A stretch of DNA of 43,708 bases from Clostridia bacterium. Its GTDB lineage: Bacteria > Bacillota > Clostridia > Christensenellales > Aristaeellaceae. Below are positions 1-8,580 of the stretch, piece by piece. Location: positions 1 through 43,708 of the forward strand of contig JAFUBA010000155.1 in the NCBI GenBank assembly GCA_017460395.1. The letters are read 5' to 3'. How positions within the stretch are numbered: position 1 is the stretch's first letter; each line of letters opens with the position of its first letter. Below the pieces are notes generated by a model. The model was given only the letters and a program-made list of their open reading frames with translations. It was not told where the DNA came from and did not search any database. The translations under genes were made by a program, and so were the position numbers.

Positions 1-106
<106 letters not shown>

Positions 107-117
107 TTCAAATAAAG

Positions 118-139
118 CCTGCCTGACGGCAGGTTTTTT
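118..139 (+). terminator. Intrinsic terminator of the rRNA operon
   Basis: A CCTGCC / GGCAGG stem (118-123 with 128-133) and a four-base loop are followed directly by six T residues. It lies about 12 bases after the 5S end. Confidence 0.88.
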
Positions 140-239
140 GTGCTGTGATCATACCGAGTGTAATGCCAAAAGCATATCTGAAGTGTGTGTTGCCATCCTA
201 TCCTCAGGCAACAGCCAACCATTGAATAGCGCGCAAAGC

Positions 240-271
240 AAAACAGACAGCCCATGCGGACTGTCTGTTTT
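240..271 (-). terminator. Intrinsic terminator of the DUF6273 gene
   Basis: An 11-bp inverted repeat (AAAACAGACAG at 240-250, CTGTCTGTTTT at 261-271) lies just beyond the stop of the minus-strand gene. Read on the minus strand, it ends in TTTT followed by GCTTTG. It is symmetrical enough to act in both directions. The stretch 140-239 shows nothing else recognisable. Confidence 0.75.
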
Positions 272-273
272 CG

Positions 274-927
274 TCATTCTTTTCGGACCCACAGAGCCGG
301 CCGGATCCCATTGGTGGGGCAGGAGATGTCAAAGTAGTCATAGTAGCCACCGTCGATGGTCACCGTGCACGCGTGATGCTGCTTCTGTCCGGGGGTACGG
401 AGCCACCAGGGACAGGCACCGCGCTTGACACGCACGCCCTGAGCCTTGGTATAGGGCGTGGGTTCACAGATTCGGTCCTTCTTGGTCGGAAGGTAGGTCT
501 CCAGTTCCTCAAAACTCAGGAGGAACACATAGTCTTCCGTATCATTGCCGCTCTTGGATTTATAGTTCCGCTTCCTCGGCTGCTGATTGAGTGTCAGCAG
601 GATCCGGTCCTTTTCTTCCTCGGAGAAGGCACTTCCGTAAAAGGTCTCATTGAGGAAGGTGCGCACGGTACTGGTCTCATAGGTGGTATTGTTGTTGTAT
701 TTCAGGTTGTAGCGCTGACAGTCGAGGGCGTATCTTGAGAGCAGGAAGAGACTGCCGTCCTTCTCATCGAGGATCAGCCACTCAATGGGCTCCCGCCCGT
801 TGGAGGTGTCGCCGTCCTGTTCCCAGGTGCCAAGCAGCATACTGTCGGCCAGAGACGATGCGGTGGAGATGATCAGAAGAAAAAGCAGAAGCAAAGAACA
901 GATGCGCCAAAACAGAGATGATTTCAT
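274..927 (-). CDS. Secreted DUF6273 domain protein
   Basis: The product is 217 aa from the ATG at 927. An N-terminal hydrophobic segment (about residues 4-25) looks like a signal peptide, so the protein is probably exported or membrane-anchored. The rest matches the DUF6273 pattern common in gut Clostridia: an early GTWEQDG / EWLILD stretch, a middle NET-F segment, a WWLRTPG motif near residue 175, and a C-terminal GIRPALWV. The family has no established biochemical role; it is often found in surface or secreted proteins. The frame stays open upstream to 1209, but that extension would run through the divergent promoter region and lacks a signal peptide, so I chose the start at 927. A GGAAGG-like sequence lies about 12 bases upstream. 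The gene is monocistronic, with its own terminator. Confidence 0.82.
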   Translation of the reverse strand: MKSSLFWRICSLLLLFLLIISTASSLADSMLLGTWEQDGDTSNGREPIEWLILDEKDGSLFLLSRYALDCQRYNLKYNNNTTYETSTVRTFLNETFYGSAFSEEEKDRILLTLNQQPRKRNYKSKSGNDTEDYVFLLSFEELETYLPTKKDRICEPTPYTKAQGVRVKRGACPWWLRTPGQKQHHACTVTIDGGYYDYFDISCPTNGIRPALWVRKE

Positions 928-1130
928 GCGCGAGGACCGTCCTTCCCGGAATGTGATGGGGCCATTATACCTTCGGTTTTCCATTTGCACCAGCACAATG
1001 TGTCTAAAATCGGTCCGTCTGCCGTTCGCAGTGAGAAACACCCATATCTTGAGATTGCAACTTTCTTTCGGTTCGATAGAATGATATGGACACCTGTACA
1101 CGTGGCGGACTCGAACGGAGGGGATGCGGG
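928..1130. promoter_or_regulatory. Divergent promoter region
   Basis: For the plus-strand phosphatase gene, TTGCAA (1055-1060) and TAGAAT (1077-1082) are 16 bases apart, followed by the ribosome site GGAGGGG at 1117-1123. For the minus-strand gene, a TATAAT (plus-strand ATTATA, 964-969) sits 36 bases before the start codon, but no good -35 box is visible. No clear operator dyad was found. Confidence 0.45.
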
Positions 1131-2336
1131 ATGCATAAGAATCTGGCGGCCGTGCTGACCGGATTGTGTTTGGTCTTCTGTCTTTTGGTATTTTCGCCTC
1201 TGGCATCACCGGCCCTTGCGGAGGAAGCTGCTGAAATCCCTGAGGAATCCATGGGAACGGTGACCGAGATTGCCTATATCCAGAAATATGGGAATCTCGT
1301 CCTGTCCATCTCCGGGACAGAACTTCAGGACCAGGGGTTTGCCTACGGCGATATCGTGACCGTGCACGTGGGAGACCAGGACTTCCTCATGCCCATCGCT
1401 TCCGACTACTCGGACGTGGACCAGGGGGAGATGGTGCTCCGGATGCAGGTGCAGGAGGACCTGGACCTGGATTTCGTGGTGGTGGCCGTCAATATGGGGG
1501 ACTTTGCAACTCAGGCGGGGATCGCCACCAGGAGCATCATGGAGGAGGCCCCGGGCTATCTCTGGACCTATTCGGAGGATCTGGAGCAGCCGGTCAGCGT
1601 GTCCATCGAGATGAACGAGGCCGGCGGCTACTATGACCAGTGGCTCATGCGCCAGCTGGTGAGGACCAACCACCGGGAAGACTATGAGGGGCTTTCGGAC
1701 GCGGAATATGCAAACTTCCGGGAGATCACGGCAGGCAATATCGGGGCGGGAAAACTCTACAGGTCCTCGTCTCCCATCAACCCGTCGCTGAACAGAAACC
1801 AGGAGGCGGACGCTGCTGCGCGGGAAGCCCGGATCAACACGGTGCTGAATCTTGCGGATTTTACAGAGGACATGGCCAGCTACGAGGGGTATCAGGATTC
1901 CTACTATGCAACCCTTGACGTGATGGCCCTGAACCTTGGCATCGACTCGAAGGACCCGGAGTTCCAGAGGAGTCTGGCCGACGGGATCCGCTTTCTCAAC
2001 AGCGGCGAAACGCCCTTCCTGATCCACTGCAACGAGGGGAAGGACCGTTCCGGCTTCGTGTGTGCCATCCTGGAGTGCCTCATGGGCGCGACCCTCGATG
2101 AGGTCGTGGATGATTACATGCTGACGTACTATAACTACTACAGTGTGGAAATGGGCAGTGAGCAGTGGGAGGCCATCGCCAGAAGCAATGTGCTGAAGAT
2201 CCTGAGCAGTACCTTCCAGGAGGAAGAGCTCACAGACGATATCCTGGCCATCAGCGCCGAGGAGTACCTGGAGAGCATCGGCGTGAGCGTGGAGGACATC
2301 GTGGGCCTCAAGACGCGCCTGGAGGAAGAGGAATAA
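1131..2336 (+). CDS. Secreted tyrosine phosphatase (Y_phosphatase3-like)
   Basis: The product is 401 aa. Residues 1-30 form a typical signal peptide ending near ALAEEA, so the enzyme acts outside the membrane. The C-terminal half is a protein-tyrosine-phosphatase fold of the bacterial family: a GKLYRSSSP motif near residue 206, then the catalytic P-loop HCNEGKDRSG near residue 299, fitting HC(X5)R with the nucleophilic Cys and phosphate-binding Arg present. Family members hydrolyse phosphotyrosine and sometimes phosphoinositides. Residues ~40-130 form a separate beta-rich domain (YGNLVLSI, then GDIVTVHVG) of uncertain identity. The start at 1131 was chosen over 1086 for the GGAGGGG ribosome site seven bases upstream and the signal peptide. 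The gene ends in its own terminator. Confidence 0.85.
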   Translation: MHKNLAAVLTGLCLVFCLLVFSPLASPALAEEAAEIPEESMGTVTEIAYIQKYGNLVLSISGTELQDQGFAYGDIVTVHVGDQDFLMPIASDYSDVDQGEMVLRMQVQEDLDLDFVVVAVNMGDFATQAGIATRSIMEEAPGYLWTYSEDLEQPVSVSIEMNEAGGYYDQWLMRQLVRTNHREDYEGLSDAEYANFREITAGNIGAGKLYRSSSPINPSLNRNQEADAAAREARINTVLNLADFTEDMASYEGYQDSYYATLDVMALNLGIDSKDPEFQRSLADGIRFLNSGETPFLIHCNEGKDRSGFVCAILECLMGATLDEVVDDYMLTYYNYYSVEMGSEQWEAIARSNVLKILSSTFQEEELTDDILAISAEEYLESIGVSVEDIVGLKTRLEEEE

Positions 2337-2350
2337 CAGAAATCATGGAT

Positions 2351-2379
2351 GCTGACCCGATCCCGGGCCGGCGTTTTTT
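2351..2379 (+). terminator. Intrinsic terminator after the phosphatase gene
   Basis: The stem pairs GCTG/CGGC (one G-U) and CCCG/CGGG around an ATCC loop, with one internal mismatch, followed by six T residues at 2374-2379. It separates the phosphatase gene from the exporter operon. I saw no convincing promoter in 2380-2532. Confidence 0.7.
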
Positions 2380-2532
2380 GTGTGTTCGAAAAAACGTGTT
2401 CACCAGGTTTTCACATGGATTTCACATAACCATCATATAGCCTTCCGGCACTCCACAAAGGAGCGGCATATCATCTGCCCGGGTATCCCTCCGATTCAGG
2501 ATACCCAAAGCATGGAAACTGAGGTGACTGTG

Positions 2533-3561
2533 ATGACAGCTGCTGAGATAGATCGCACCGCGCGCGGCGCAGAGAAAAAGAGAAAGAAGAAAAAGCATCG
2601 CCTTCGGCGCCTGATTCTGTGGCTCCTGCTGATCCTGCTGATCGCAGGCGGCGGGTACCTCGGGTATACACGGCTCAGGGAAGACTATACCGTGACCTAT
2701 GACGGATATACCGCAAGCCGCGGCACCATCTCCAATTCCCTCTCCTTCAGCGGCTCCCTGTCCCTGATCGACAATCAGACGTACACATCCTCCCAGAGCG
2801 CTACGGTCCGCGCGGTTTATGTGCAGGCGGGCGATCAGGTGAAGGCGGGCGACCGCCTGGTCCGGCTCTCCACCGGGGAGATTCTGGAGGCAGACTTTGA
2901 CGGGCGTGTGAACCGGGTCGATGTGGAGAAGGGGGATCAGGTCAAGAGCGGCGCGAACCTCGTGCAGGTGGCGGACTTTCAGCACCTGAAGGCGTCGCTG
3001 AGGGTGGATGAGTACGATATCGCCTCCGTCCACGTGGGCGACCGGTGCGTCGTGTACGCCACGGCGACGGGCCGCCAGTTCCCCTCCAGTATCTCGGCCA
3101 TCGACTATATCTCCGCCTCCCAGGGATCGGTGGCGTACTATACGGCCACCGTCTATGTGGACATGGGGGACGCGGACAACGTCTATCCAGGCATGCAGGT
3201 GACCATCAGCGTACCCAAGGAGGAGGCGGCCGACGTCGTGATCCTCAAGATGGATGCACTGTCCTTCTCCGATACCAACAGCGCCTTTGTGTATATGCAG
3301 GATGAGGGCGGGGAGATGCAGCGTGTGCCCCTGAAGGTCGGCGTGTCCAACGGCAATTACGTGGAGATCACGGAGGGCCTGAGTGAGGGCGATACGGTCT
3401 ATGCAGTGGCGGCCAAGAAGGAGGAAGCAGGCGGCCTTTCTGGGCTCCTCAGCGGCGTGTTCGGCGGCACCAGGGTCAATGGAACCGGTGCGCAGCGGAC
3501 GCAGAACTGGGGCGGCGGCAATAACAACACGCGCAATAACGGTAACACGCCGAGGAGGTAG
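2533..3561 (+). CDS. MacA/HlyD-like adaptor subunit of ABC exporter
   Basis: The product is 342 aa. A very basic N-terminus (KKRKKKKHRLRR) precedes one transmembrane helix (about residues 28-47), so the bulk of the protein lies outside the membrane. Two half-motifs of a biotinyl-lipoyl hairpin follow (YVQAGDQVKAGDRLV near 100 and VDVEKGDQVKSGANLV near 130), then a beta-barrel region and a C-terminal membrane-proximal domain. The end is a Gly/Asn/Arg-rich tail. The architecture is that of membrane-fusion proteins partnering MacB-type ATPases. The next gene begins three bases after the stop. The start at 2533 is preferred for GAGGTG six bases upstream; an in-frame ATG at 2512 is possible but has a weaker site. 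Confidence 0.85.
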   Translation: MTAAEIDRTARGAEKKRKKKKHRLRRLILWLLLILLIAGGGYLGYTRLREDYTVTYDGYTASRGTISNSLSFSGSLSLIDNQTYTSSQSATVRAVYVQAGDQVKAGDRLVRLSTGEILEADFDGRVNRVDVEKGDQVKSGANLVQVADFQHLKASLRVDEYDIASVHVGDRCVVYATATGRQFPSSISAIDYISASQGSVAYYTATVYVDMGDADNVYPGMQVTISVPKEEAADVVILKMDALSFSDTNSAFVYMQDEGGEMQRVPLKVGVSNGNYVEITEGLSEGDTVYAVAAKKEEAGGLSGLLSGVFGGTRVNGTGAQRTQNWGGGNNNTRNNGNTPRR

Positions 3562-3564
3562 GAT

Positions 3565-4263
3565 ATGGCGCAGGGTGACTTTTTCCTCATGGAGGGGATC
3601 GACAAGGATTACCGCATGGGGGATGAGACGGTCCATATCCTGAAGAATGTGAACCTCTCCCTGGAGGAGGGCGAGTACCTGTCGATCCTGGGTCCATCCG
3701 GCAGCGGCAAGTCCACCCTCATGAACCTGATCGGGTGCCTCGATACCCCGACGAGGGGAAGATATGTCCTCAGGGGCCGCGAGATCGCGGAGATGAATGC
3801 AGGGGAGCTTGCAGACGTCCGGGGACGGGAGATCGGGTTTATCTTCCAGAATTCCCAGCTGCTTCAGCGCATGAGTGCCCTGAAGAACGTGGAGCTGCCC
3901 CTCGTGTACGCTGGCGTCAGCCCGCGGGAGCGCAGGAGGCGCGCCGAGGACATGCTGGCCCGGGTCGGCCTCCAGGACCGAATGGACCATATGCCCAATC
4001 AGCTCTCCGGCGGCCAGCAGCAGAGGGTCGCGATCGCGAGGGCACTGGTGGGCAATCCGGCCATGCTCCTGGCAGATGAGCCCACGGGCGCCCTGGACCA
4101 GAAGACGGGACTTCAGATCATGGAACTGTTTGACACCATCTCCCGGGAGGGAAGAACGATCATCATGATCACCCATGATCAGCACATCGCCTCCTATGCA
4201 AGGCGCATTGTCCGGATCATCGACGGGGTCCTGGAGGAGGGAGGGGACACGACGGATGCGTAA
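3565..4263 (+). CDS. MacB/LolD-type ABC transporter ATPase
   Basis: The product is 232 aa, the normal length of a stand-alone MacB-type nucleotide-binding subunit. It shows Walker [10 protein letters not shown] (about residues 44-52), a Q-loop in [10 protein letters not shown], the signature LSGGQQQR, Walker [12 protein letters not shown] and the switch His in ITHDQ. It would hydrolyse ATP to drive the permease encoded next, whose start codon overlaps its last codons by eight bases, implying translational coupling. Substrates of such systems include antimicrobial peptides, lipoproteins and macrolides; nothing here identifies the cargo. Confidence 0.95.
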   Translation: MAQGDFFLMEGIDKDYRMGDETVHILKNVNLSLEEGEYLSILGPSGSGKSTLMNLIGCLDTPTRGRYVLRGREIAEMNAGELADVRGREIGFIFQNSQLLQRMSALKNVELPLVYAGVSPRERRRRAEDMLARVGLQDRMDHMPNQLSGGQQQRVAIARALVGNPAMLLADEPTGALDQKTGLQIMELFDTISREGRTIIMITHDQHIASYARRIVRIIDGVLEEGGDTTDA

Positions 4264-5464
4264 GCTAATCGGGAATATCATCATGATCTTTGAGTGCATC
4301 CGGATGAGCCTGGAGCAGATCCGGGGCAACAAGGTCCGCTCGTTTCTGACGCTGCTTGGCATCATGATCGGCGTGACCGCGGTCATCACACTGATTTCCA
4401 CGGTCTCAGGCGTCTCAGGCTCTCTCACATCCTCCTTTACCAGCATGGGCGCCGGGACCCTGACGGTGTCGGTCTCCGGCAGCGATCTGAAAAGCGGTCT
4501 CACCCAGGAGGACCTGGACGAGCTCGCAGCGCTTGACAGCGTCCGGGGCATCGTGCCCAATGTCAGCGGCACGGCCCAGATCTCCTACGGCGGAAAGACC
4601 CAGTCCAGGGTGACGATCAGCGGAAAGAGTGCGTACTACTTTTTTCTCCAGGAGGACCTGAAAACGCGCGGGAGGAACCTCAACAGCATCGATGACACCA
4701 ACGTGAGCTTTGTGTGCATGATGAGCCAGAACATGGTGGATACGTTCTTCTTTGGCGTGGATCCCCTCGGGGAGACGGTCTTCATCGCCGGCATGCCCTT
4801 TGTGGTGGTGGGACTCTACGGAGAGGACAAGGGGAGCGGTGTGGCGGGGATGTTCTCGTCCAGTCCCGACTTTCTCATCCCCTATACCACCGCGCTCAAG
4901 ATGAACAACCAGAACGCCGTGACCAGCTTCACCGTGTACCTGACCGAGGGCACGGAATCGGAGGAGGCCTCCCAGGAGCTGGAGAACAGCATGGATGCGA
5001 TGTTCTCCTGGGAGGAGGACTGTTTCACCATCACGACGATGTCCACGATCGAGGAGACCATGGCCACCATGACCCAGATGATGACCACCCTTCTGGCCGG
5101 CATCGCCAGCATAGCCCTGGTGGTCGGCGGCATCGGCATCATGAACATGATGCTCACCACCGTCACCGAGCGCACCCAGGAGATCGGCATCAAGATGGCC
5201 CTGGGCGCCAGACAGTGGCAGATCCAGGTCCAGTTTCTGATCGAGTCCTTTCTGCTGTCCATGTTCGGCGGCATCCTGGGTGTCGTGTTCGGATTGTTTC
5301 TGTCCTATGTGCTCTGCAGCGTGATGGGCACAGAGTTCGTGTTTTCCATGGGCGCCGTGGTGCTGGGGGTCTCCTTCTCTGCGGCCGTGGGCATCCTCTT
5401 TGGCTGGGCCCCGGCGAGAAAGGCCTCCAGGCTGAACCCCATCGACGCCCTGCGGTCGATCTGA
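4256..5464 (+). CDS. MacB-type FtsX-like permease
   Basis: The product is 402 aa. The N-terminal segment SFLTLLGIMIGVTAVI is the hallmark first membrane helix of MacB/FtsX permeases. A large extracellular domain (about residues 60-280) follows, then three C-terminal helices with the conserved GGIGIMNMMLTTVTERTQEIGIKMALGA signature split across about residues 290-325, ending in ARKASRLNPIDALR. This is the usual four-helix topology. The start at 4256 is inside the ATPase gene; the longer upstream frame is an out-of-frame reading of the ATPase. Confidence 0.95.
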   Translation: MRKLIGNIIMIFECIRMSLEQIRGNKVRSFLTLLGIMIGVTAVITLISTVSGVSGSLTSSFTSMGAGTLTVSVSGSDLKSGLTQEDLDELAALDSVRGIVPNVSGTAQISYGGKTQSRVTISGKSAYYFFLQEDLKTRGRNLNSIDDTNVSFVCMMSQNMVDTFFFGVDPLGETVFIAGMPFVVVGLYGEDKGSGVAGMFSSSPDFLIPYTTALKMNNQNAVTSFTVYLTEGTESEEASQELENSMDAMFSWEEDCFTITTMSTIEETMATMTQMMTTLLAGIASIALVVGGIGIMNMMLTTVTERTQEIGIKMALGARQWQIQVQFLIESFLLSMFGGILGVVFGLFLSYVLCSVMGTEFVFSMGAVVLGVSFSAAVGILFGWAPARKASRLNPIDALRSI

Positions 5465-5494
5465 AGGATCCGGCCGCACGGAAGGAGAGTTCAC

Positions 5495-6889
5495 ATGCAT
5501 ATACATCACATCAGCATCCGCATGGCAGCTATCTGCCTCGCGGCCCTCTGCCTTGTATCCGGCGCCCAGGCTTCGATCCTGACCCTTCAGGGGGAGATCG
5601 TGCCCAGCAGGACGGCGGAGGTCTACGCGCCCATCGGGGGCGTGGTGGAGGAGGTGCTGGCCGAGGAGGGCCAGGCGGCAGGAACAGAGACTCCGCTCTA
5701 CCGCCTCCGGACAGAGAAGGTCTATGCGCCGGAGAGCGGGACGGTGACCGGGATCTTTGCGCAGCCGGGCGACCTTGCATCCAATGTGGAGCAGCGCTAC
5801 GGCGCCCTTCTGTATCTTGAGGAAGACTGGCTCTATACCGTCTCAGCCTCCACCGATACCGCCGCCAACTCCACGGAGATGAAGCTCATCCACGTGGGTG
5901 AAATTGTCTACCTCGTGTGCAGGACCAACGCGGCCCGCAACGGTGAGGGTGTGGTGACGGCGGTCAGCGGCACGGGCTACACCGTGGAGGTGTCGGAAGG
6001 CAACTTCATGCCCGGGGATTCCGTCGCCATCTACCGGGATGAGCAGCGCACCACGGCCCAGAAGATCGGCCAGGGCACGGTGTCCAGGCGAAGCCCGACG
6101 GCCATCACGGGCTCGGGCAGCTTGGCTGTCCTCCGCGTGAAGGACGGCGACCACGTCAGCAAGGGCGATGTGCTCCTGGAGACGCTGGACGGTGCCTTCG
6201 ACGGGTTCTACATGTCGGGGAGTGAGATCACCTCCGGCACGGACGGCGTGATCGCAGCCCTGCGGCTCTCCCAGGGCGCCTCTGTCCAGAAGGGCAGCGT
6301 GGTGGCACAGCTGTACCCATCGGGCGCCATGCGCGTGGAGGCGAGCCTCCCGGAGGATGACTACAGAAGGCTGGCGACCGGGCAGGAGGTCACGGTGGCC
6401 CTGTCCTCCGATGAGGACGTGACCTTCCCCGGCATCGTGACCATGATTTCCCTGACCCCCACGGGGGATGCAGGGGACACGGCGTACCGGGTGCTGGTGG
6501 ACTTTGCGGAGGGCCAGGACCTGAGCGTCCTCTCCTACGGCATGTCGGTCCTGGTGATGGAACAGCAGGACGAGGATGAACCGGAGACGGAAGAACCAGA
6601 GGAAGAAGCGCCACAGGAGGAACCATCGAGGGAAGACAGCGGCCGCGAGACCCGGAGAAACGATGGCGCCTTGGGCACAGAGGACGGGGAGAGGCAGAAC
6701 AGGAGAAGAAACCCGCAGGGCGATGAAGTGCCCTCGGGCGAATGGCAGAGGAACAGAAACGGTCAGCAGGAAACGGAGTCTGCGGACGATACGGTGCCGG
6801 CGGAAGAGCCCCAGGAAGACCAGGGCACAAACCGGAACGAGCGCCAGATCCAGGTCCAGGTACAGAACCGGGAGGGTGATGGCGAATGA
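5495..6889 (+). CDS. Second adaptor-like (biotinyl-lipoyl hairpin) secreted protein
   Basis: The product is 464 aa, with AAGGAGAG shortly before the ATG and a signal peptide (about residues 1-26). It carries paired half-lipoyl motifs (YAPIGGVVEEVLAEEGQ; later VLRVKDGDHVSKGDVLLE and LRLSQGASVQKGSVVAQ) and a beta-barrel-like segment, so it resembles an efflux adaptor without an N-terminal membrane anchor. The last ~90 residues are a low-complexity Glu/Arg/Asn/Gln-rich tail. It follows the permease by 30 bases and overlaps the next gene by four bases, so it belongs to the exporter operon. The role is inferred from context: a second extracytoplasmic layer of the exporter, or an independent wall-binding component. 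Confidence 0.75.
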   Translation: MHIHHISIRMAAICLAALCLVSGAQASILTLQGEIVPSRTAEVYAPIGGVVEEVLAEEGQAAGTETPLYRLRTEKVYAPESGTVTGIFAQPGDLASNVEQRYGALLYLEEDWLYTVSASTDTAANSTEMKLIHVGEIVYLVCRTNAARNGEGVVTAVSGTGYTVEVSEGNFMPGDSVAIYRDEQRTTAQKIGQGTVSRRSPTAITGSGSLAVLRVKDGDHVSKGDVLLETLDGAFDGFYMSGSEITSGTDGVIAALRLSQGASVQKGSVVAQLYPSGAMRVEASLPEDDYRRLATGQEVTVALSSDEDVTFPGIVTMISLTPTGDAGDTAYRVLVDFAEGQDLSVLSYGMSVLVMEQQDEDEPETEEPEEEAPQEEPSREDSGRETRRNDGALGTEDGERQNRRRNPQGDEVPSGEWQRNRNGQQETESADDTVPAEEPQEDQGTNRNERQIQVQVQNREGDGE

Positions 6890-8553
6890 GAATCGCAGCA
6901 TGGCTGATCTGTGCAATGATGCTGCTCACCTGCCTGCTGCCGGGTGCGCTCGCCGAGGATGCGCAGGACGTGCCGGAAGGGCCTGACACGGCGGTGACAG
7001 CCACGGACACGCCCTCGCCCACGGATACGCCGGCGCCTACGGATGCCCCCACGGAGGCACCGACCGAGGCGCCCACAGAGGCTCCGACGGCATCCCCGAC
7101 AGCCACTCCAACGGAGGAGCCGACGGCAGCACCGACAGAAGCACCGACAGACACACCAATAGAAGAGCCGACAGAAAAGCCGACAGATGCGCCAACGCAG
7201 GAACCGACAGCGGAACCCACAGATGAGCCCACGGCGGAACCGACCGACGTGCCTGTGTGGCAGCTCTCCCTGAGCCTGGAGGGCGCGGTGCAGGACAGGG
7301 AGGATCCGACCCTCTTTCACGTGACGCTGAAGGCCGGGGAGCGCTACCGCCTGGCCTGGACGGACAGCCCGGCCGGGCAATACCGCGTGATTCTCTCACA
7401 GCGGGACCGGGAGGCAGGCTTTGAGACGGGTGCACCGTATCTGATGATCACCCCCGACATGTTCCCCCTCGAGGAGCCGGAGGCCAGGATCACGGTGACC
7501 GGGACGCTGGACGGACAGACGGTGGCGACTGGCAGCATGAAGCTGCAGATCGTCTTTGAGGCGGAAGAGCCCGGGGAGACGCCCGCGCCCACGGAAGATG
7601 GGCCGGATGATCCGGAGGAGCCGCAGCCCACGGAGGCGGCAGACCCGACGGACACACCCGAGCCGACAGCGCCTCCCGCGGAGGAGACTGCCGATCCAGG
7701 TGATGAACCGGACGGTACGCCCGCACCTTCGGAGACGAAGACGCCGGAGGCAACGGAGACGCCGGATGCCGGGGAGACTTTGGCGCCGGACCCGGATGAG
7801 ACTTCGGATCCGGAACCTACGGAAACCCCGGAGCCTGAGGCGACACAGACGCCGGACCAGACGGAGACACCGGAACCTGAGATGACGGAAACCCCGGTGC
7901 CAGAGGTGACGGAAACCCCGGAACCGGACGTGACACCGATCCCGGAATCTGAGCCCACCGAGGAGCCTGAGGACGAGCGGGACAGAGACGGCAGGGGCGG
8001 AAGCGGGAGAAACGGCCCCTCAAAGGGAAATGGCGGCAAGAGCGCCGCGCCCAAGAGCGACAAGGGCAGCACCGGGCTTCAGGTGACGGCCGGCAAGGCC
8101 CTGACGGGCAGTCACGCGCGCGGCAGCGGCGAGGTCAGCATGGACGGCACCGTATCCCTGGCCCTCGAGGCAGATGCCGGGCGGATGACCCGACTCACCC
8201 TGGCGGAGACAGAGCTTTCCATCGACTGCGACGGGACTGAATTCACGGCCGGGATCGAGGACGGGACGATGGAGCTGCGGGCGGCGGAGGAGAGCACCTT
8301 CCGGGTGAATCTCTATGACCTCAATACGCTCGCGCGCAGCGGCACCGACACGCTGCGCCTTGTGTGGGGCGACGAGACGGCCTCCCTGGATGCAGATCTT
8401 CAGCTGGACGGCCGGGTCTGGGGAAGTCTGAGGGCCATGGGATACGTCTCGCGGGACGTGAGCCTCCGGGTATCGCCGGACGGAGAGATCCTGGCCGAGG
8501 TGGACGGCAGCGTCTATCTCCTGCAGGGAAGCGAACTGGAAATGCTTAAATAA
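6886..8553 (+). CDS. Secreted Thr/Pro/Glu-repeat protein of the exporter operon
   Basis: The product is 555 aa. A signal peptide (residues 1-23) is followed by a PTEA/PTDA-type tetrapeptide repeat region (about residues 40-123), a compact domain (about 124-225), a second Pro/Thr/Glu tract (about 226-365), a Gly/Lys-rich linker, and a C-terminal beta-rich domain (about 395-555). The proline-rich tracts are probably extended spacers, as in wall-spanning surface proteins. No sortase motif or C-terminal membrane helix is present. The gene overlaps the previous one by ATGA, indicating coupling. I do not recognise the two folded domains. The repeats make the reverse strand read as long Ser/Val/Gly frames, which are artefacts. 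Confidence 0.78.
   Translation: MRIAAWLICAMMLLTCLLPGALAEDAQDVPEGPDTAVTATDTPSPTDTPAPTDAPTEAPTEAPTEAPTASPTATPTEEPTAAPTEAPTDTPIEEPTEKPTDAPTQEPTAEPTDEPTAEPTDVPVWQLSLSLEGAVQDREDPTLFHVTLKAGERYRLAWTDSPAGQYRVILSQRDREAGFETGAPYLMITPDMFPLEEPEARITVTGTLDGQTVATGSMKLQIVFEAEEPGETPAPTEDGPDDPEEPQPTEAADPTDTPEPTAPPAEETADPGDEPDGTPAPSETKTPEATETPDAGETLAPDPDETSDPEPTETPEPEATQTPDQTETPEPEMTETPVPEVTETPEPDVTPIPESEPTEEPEDERDRDGRGGSGRNGPSKGNGGKSAAPKSDKGSTGLQVTAGKALTGSHARGSGEVSMDGTVSLALEADAGRMTRLTLAETELSIDCDGTEFTAGIEDGTMELRAAEESTFRVNLYDLNTLARSGTDTLRLVWGDETASLDADLQLDGRVWGSLRAMGYVSRDVSLRVSPDGEILAEVDGSVYLLQGSELEMLK
7003..7254 (+). repeat. In-frame Thr-Pro-Glu tetrapeptide repeats, first tract
   Basis: About twenty degenerate 12-base units encode PTEA, PTDA, PTEE and PTAE variants. 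Synonymous changes between neighbouring units suggest an old expansion rather than a recent perfect tandem array. A second, more irregular tract rich in ETPEP units runs from about 7561 to 7975. Confidence 0.85.
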
Positions 8554-8580
8554 AACAAGTGAGAAAGAAGGGGAGAGAGG

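Noticed and set aside
2422-4572. 716-codon open frame on the minus strand
   Set aside because: It is antisense to the exporter adaptor and ATPase genes; the composition (Leu/His/Arg/Asp-rich) is typical of a shadow frame.
7003-7254. Short regular repeats that might suggest a CRISPR array
   Set aside because: Units are 12 bases long, in frame and without spacers; they encode PTEA-like peptides.
7344-8072. Ser/Gly/Val repeat proteins on the minus strand
   Set aside because: They are reverse reads of the Thr/Pro/Glu repeat tracts of the plus-strand gene.
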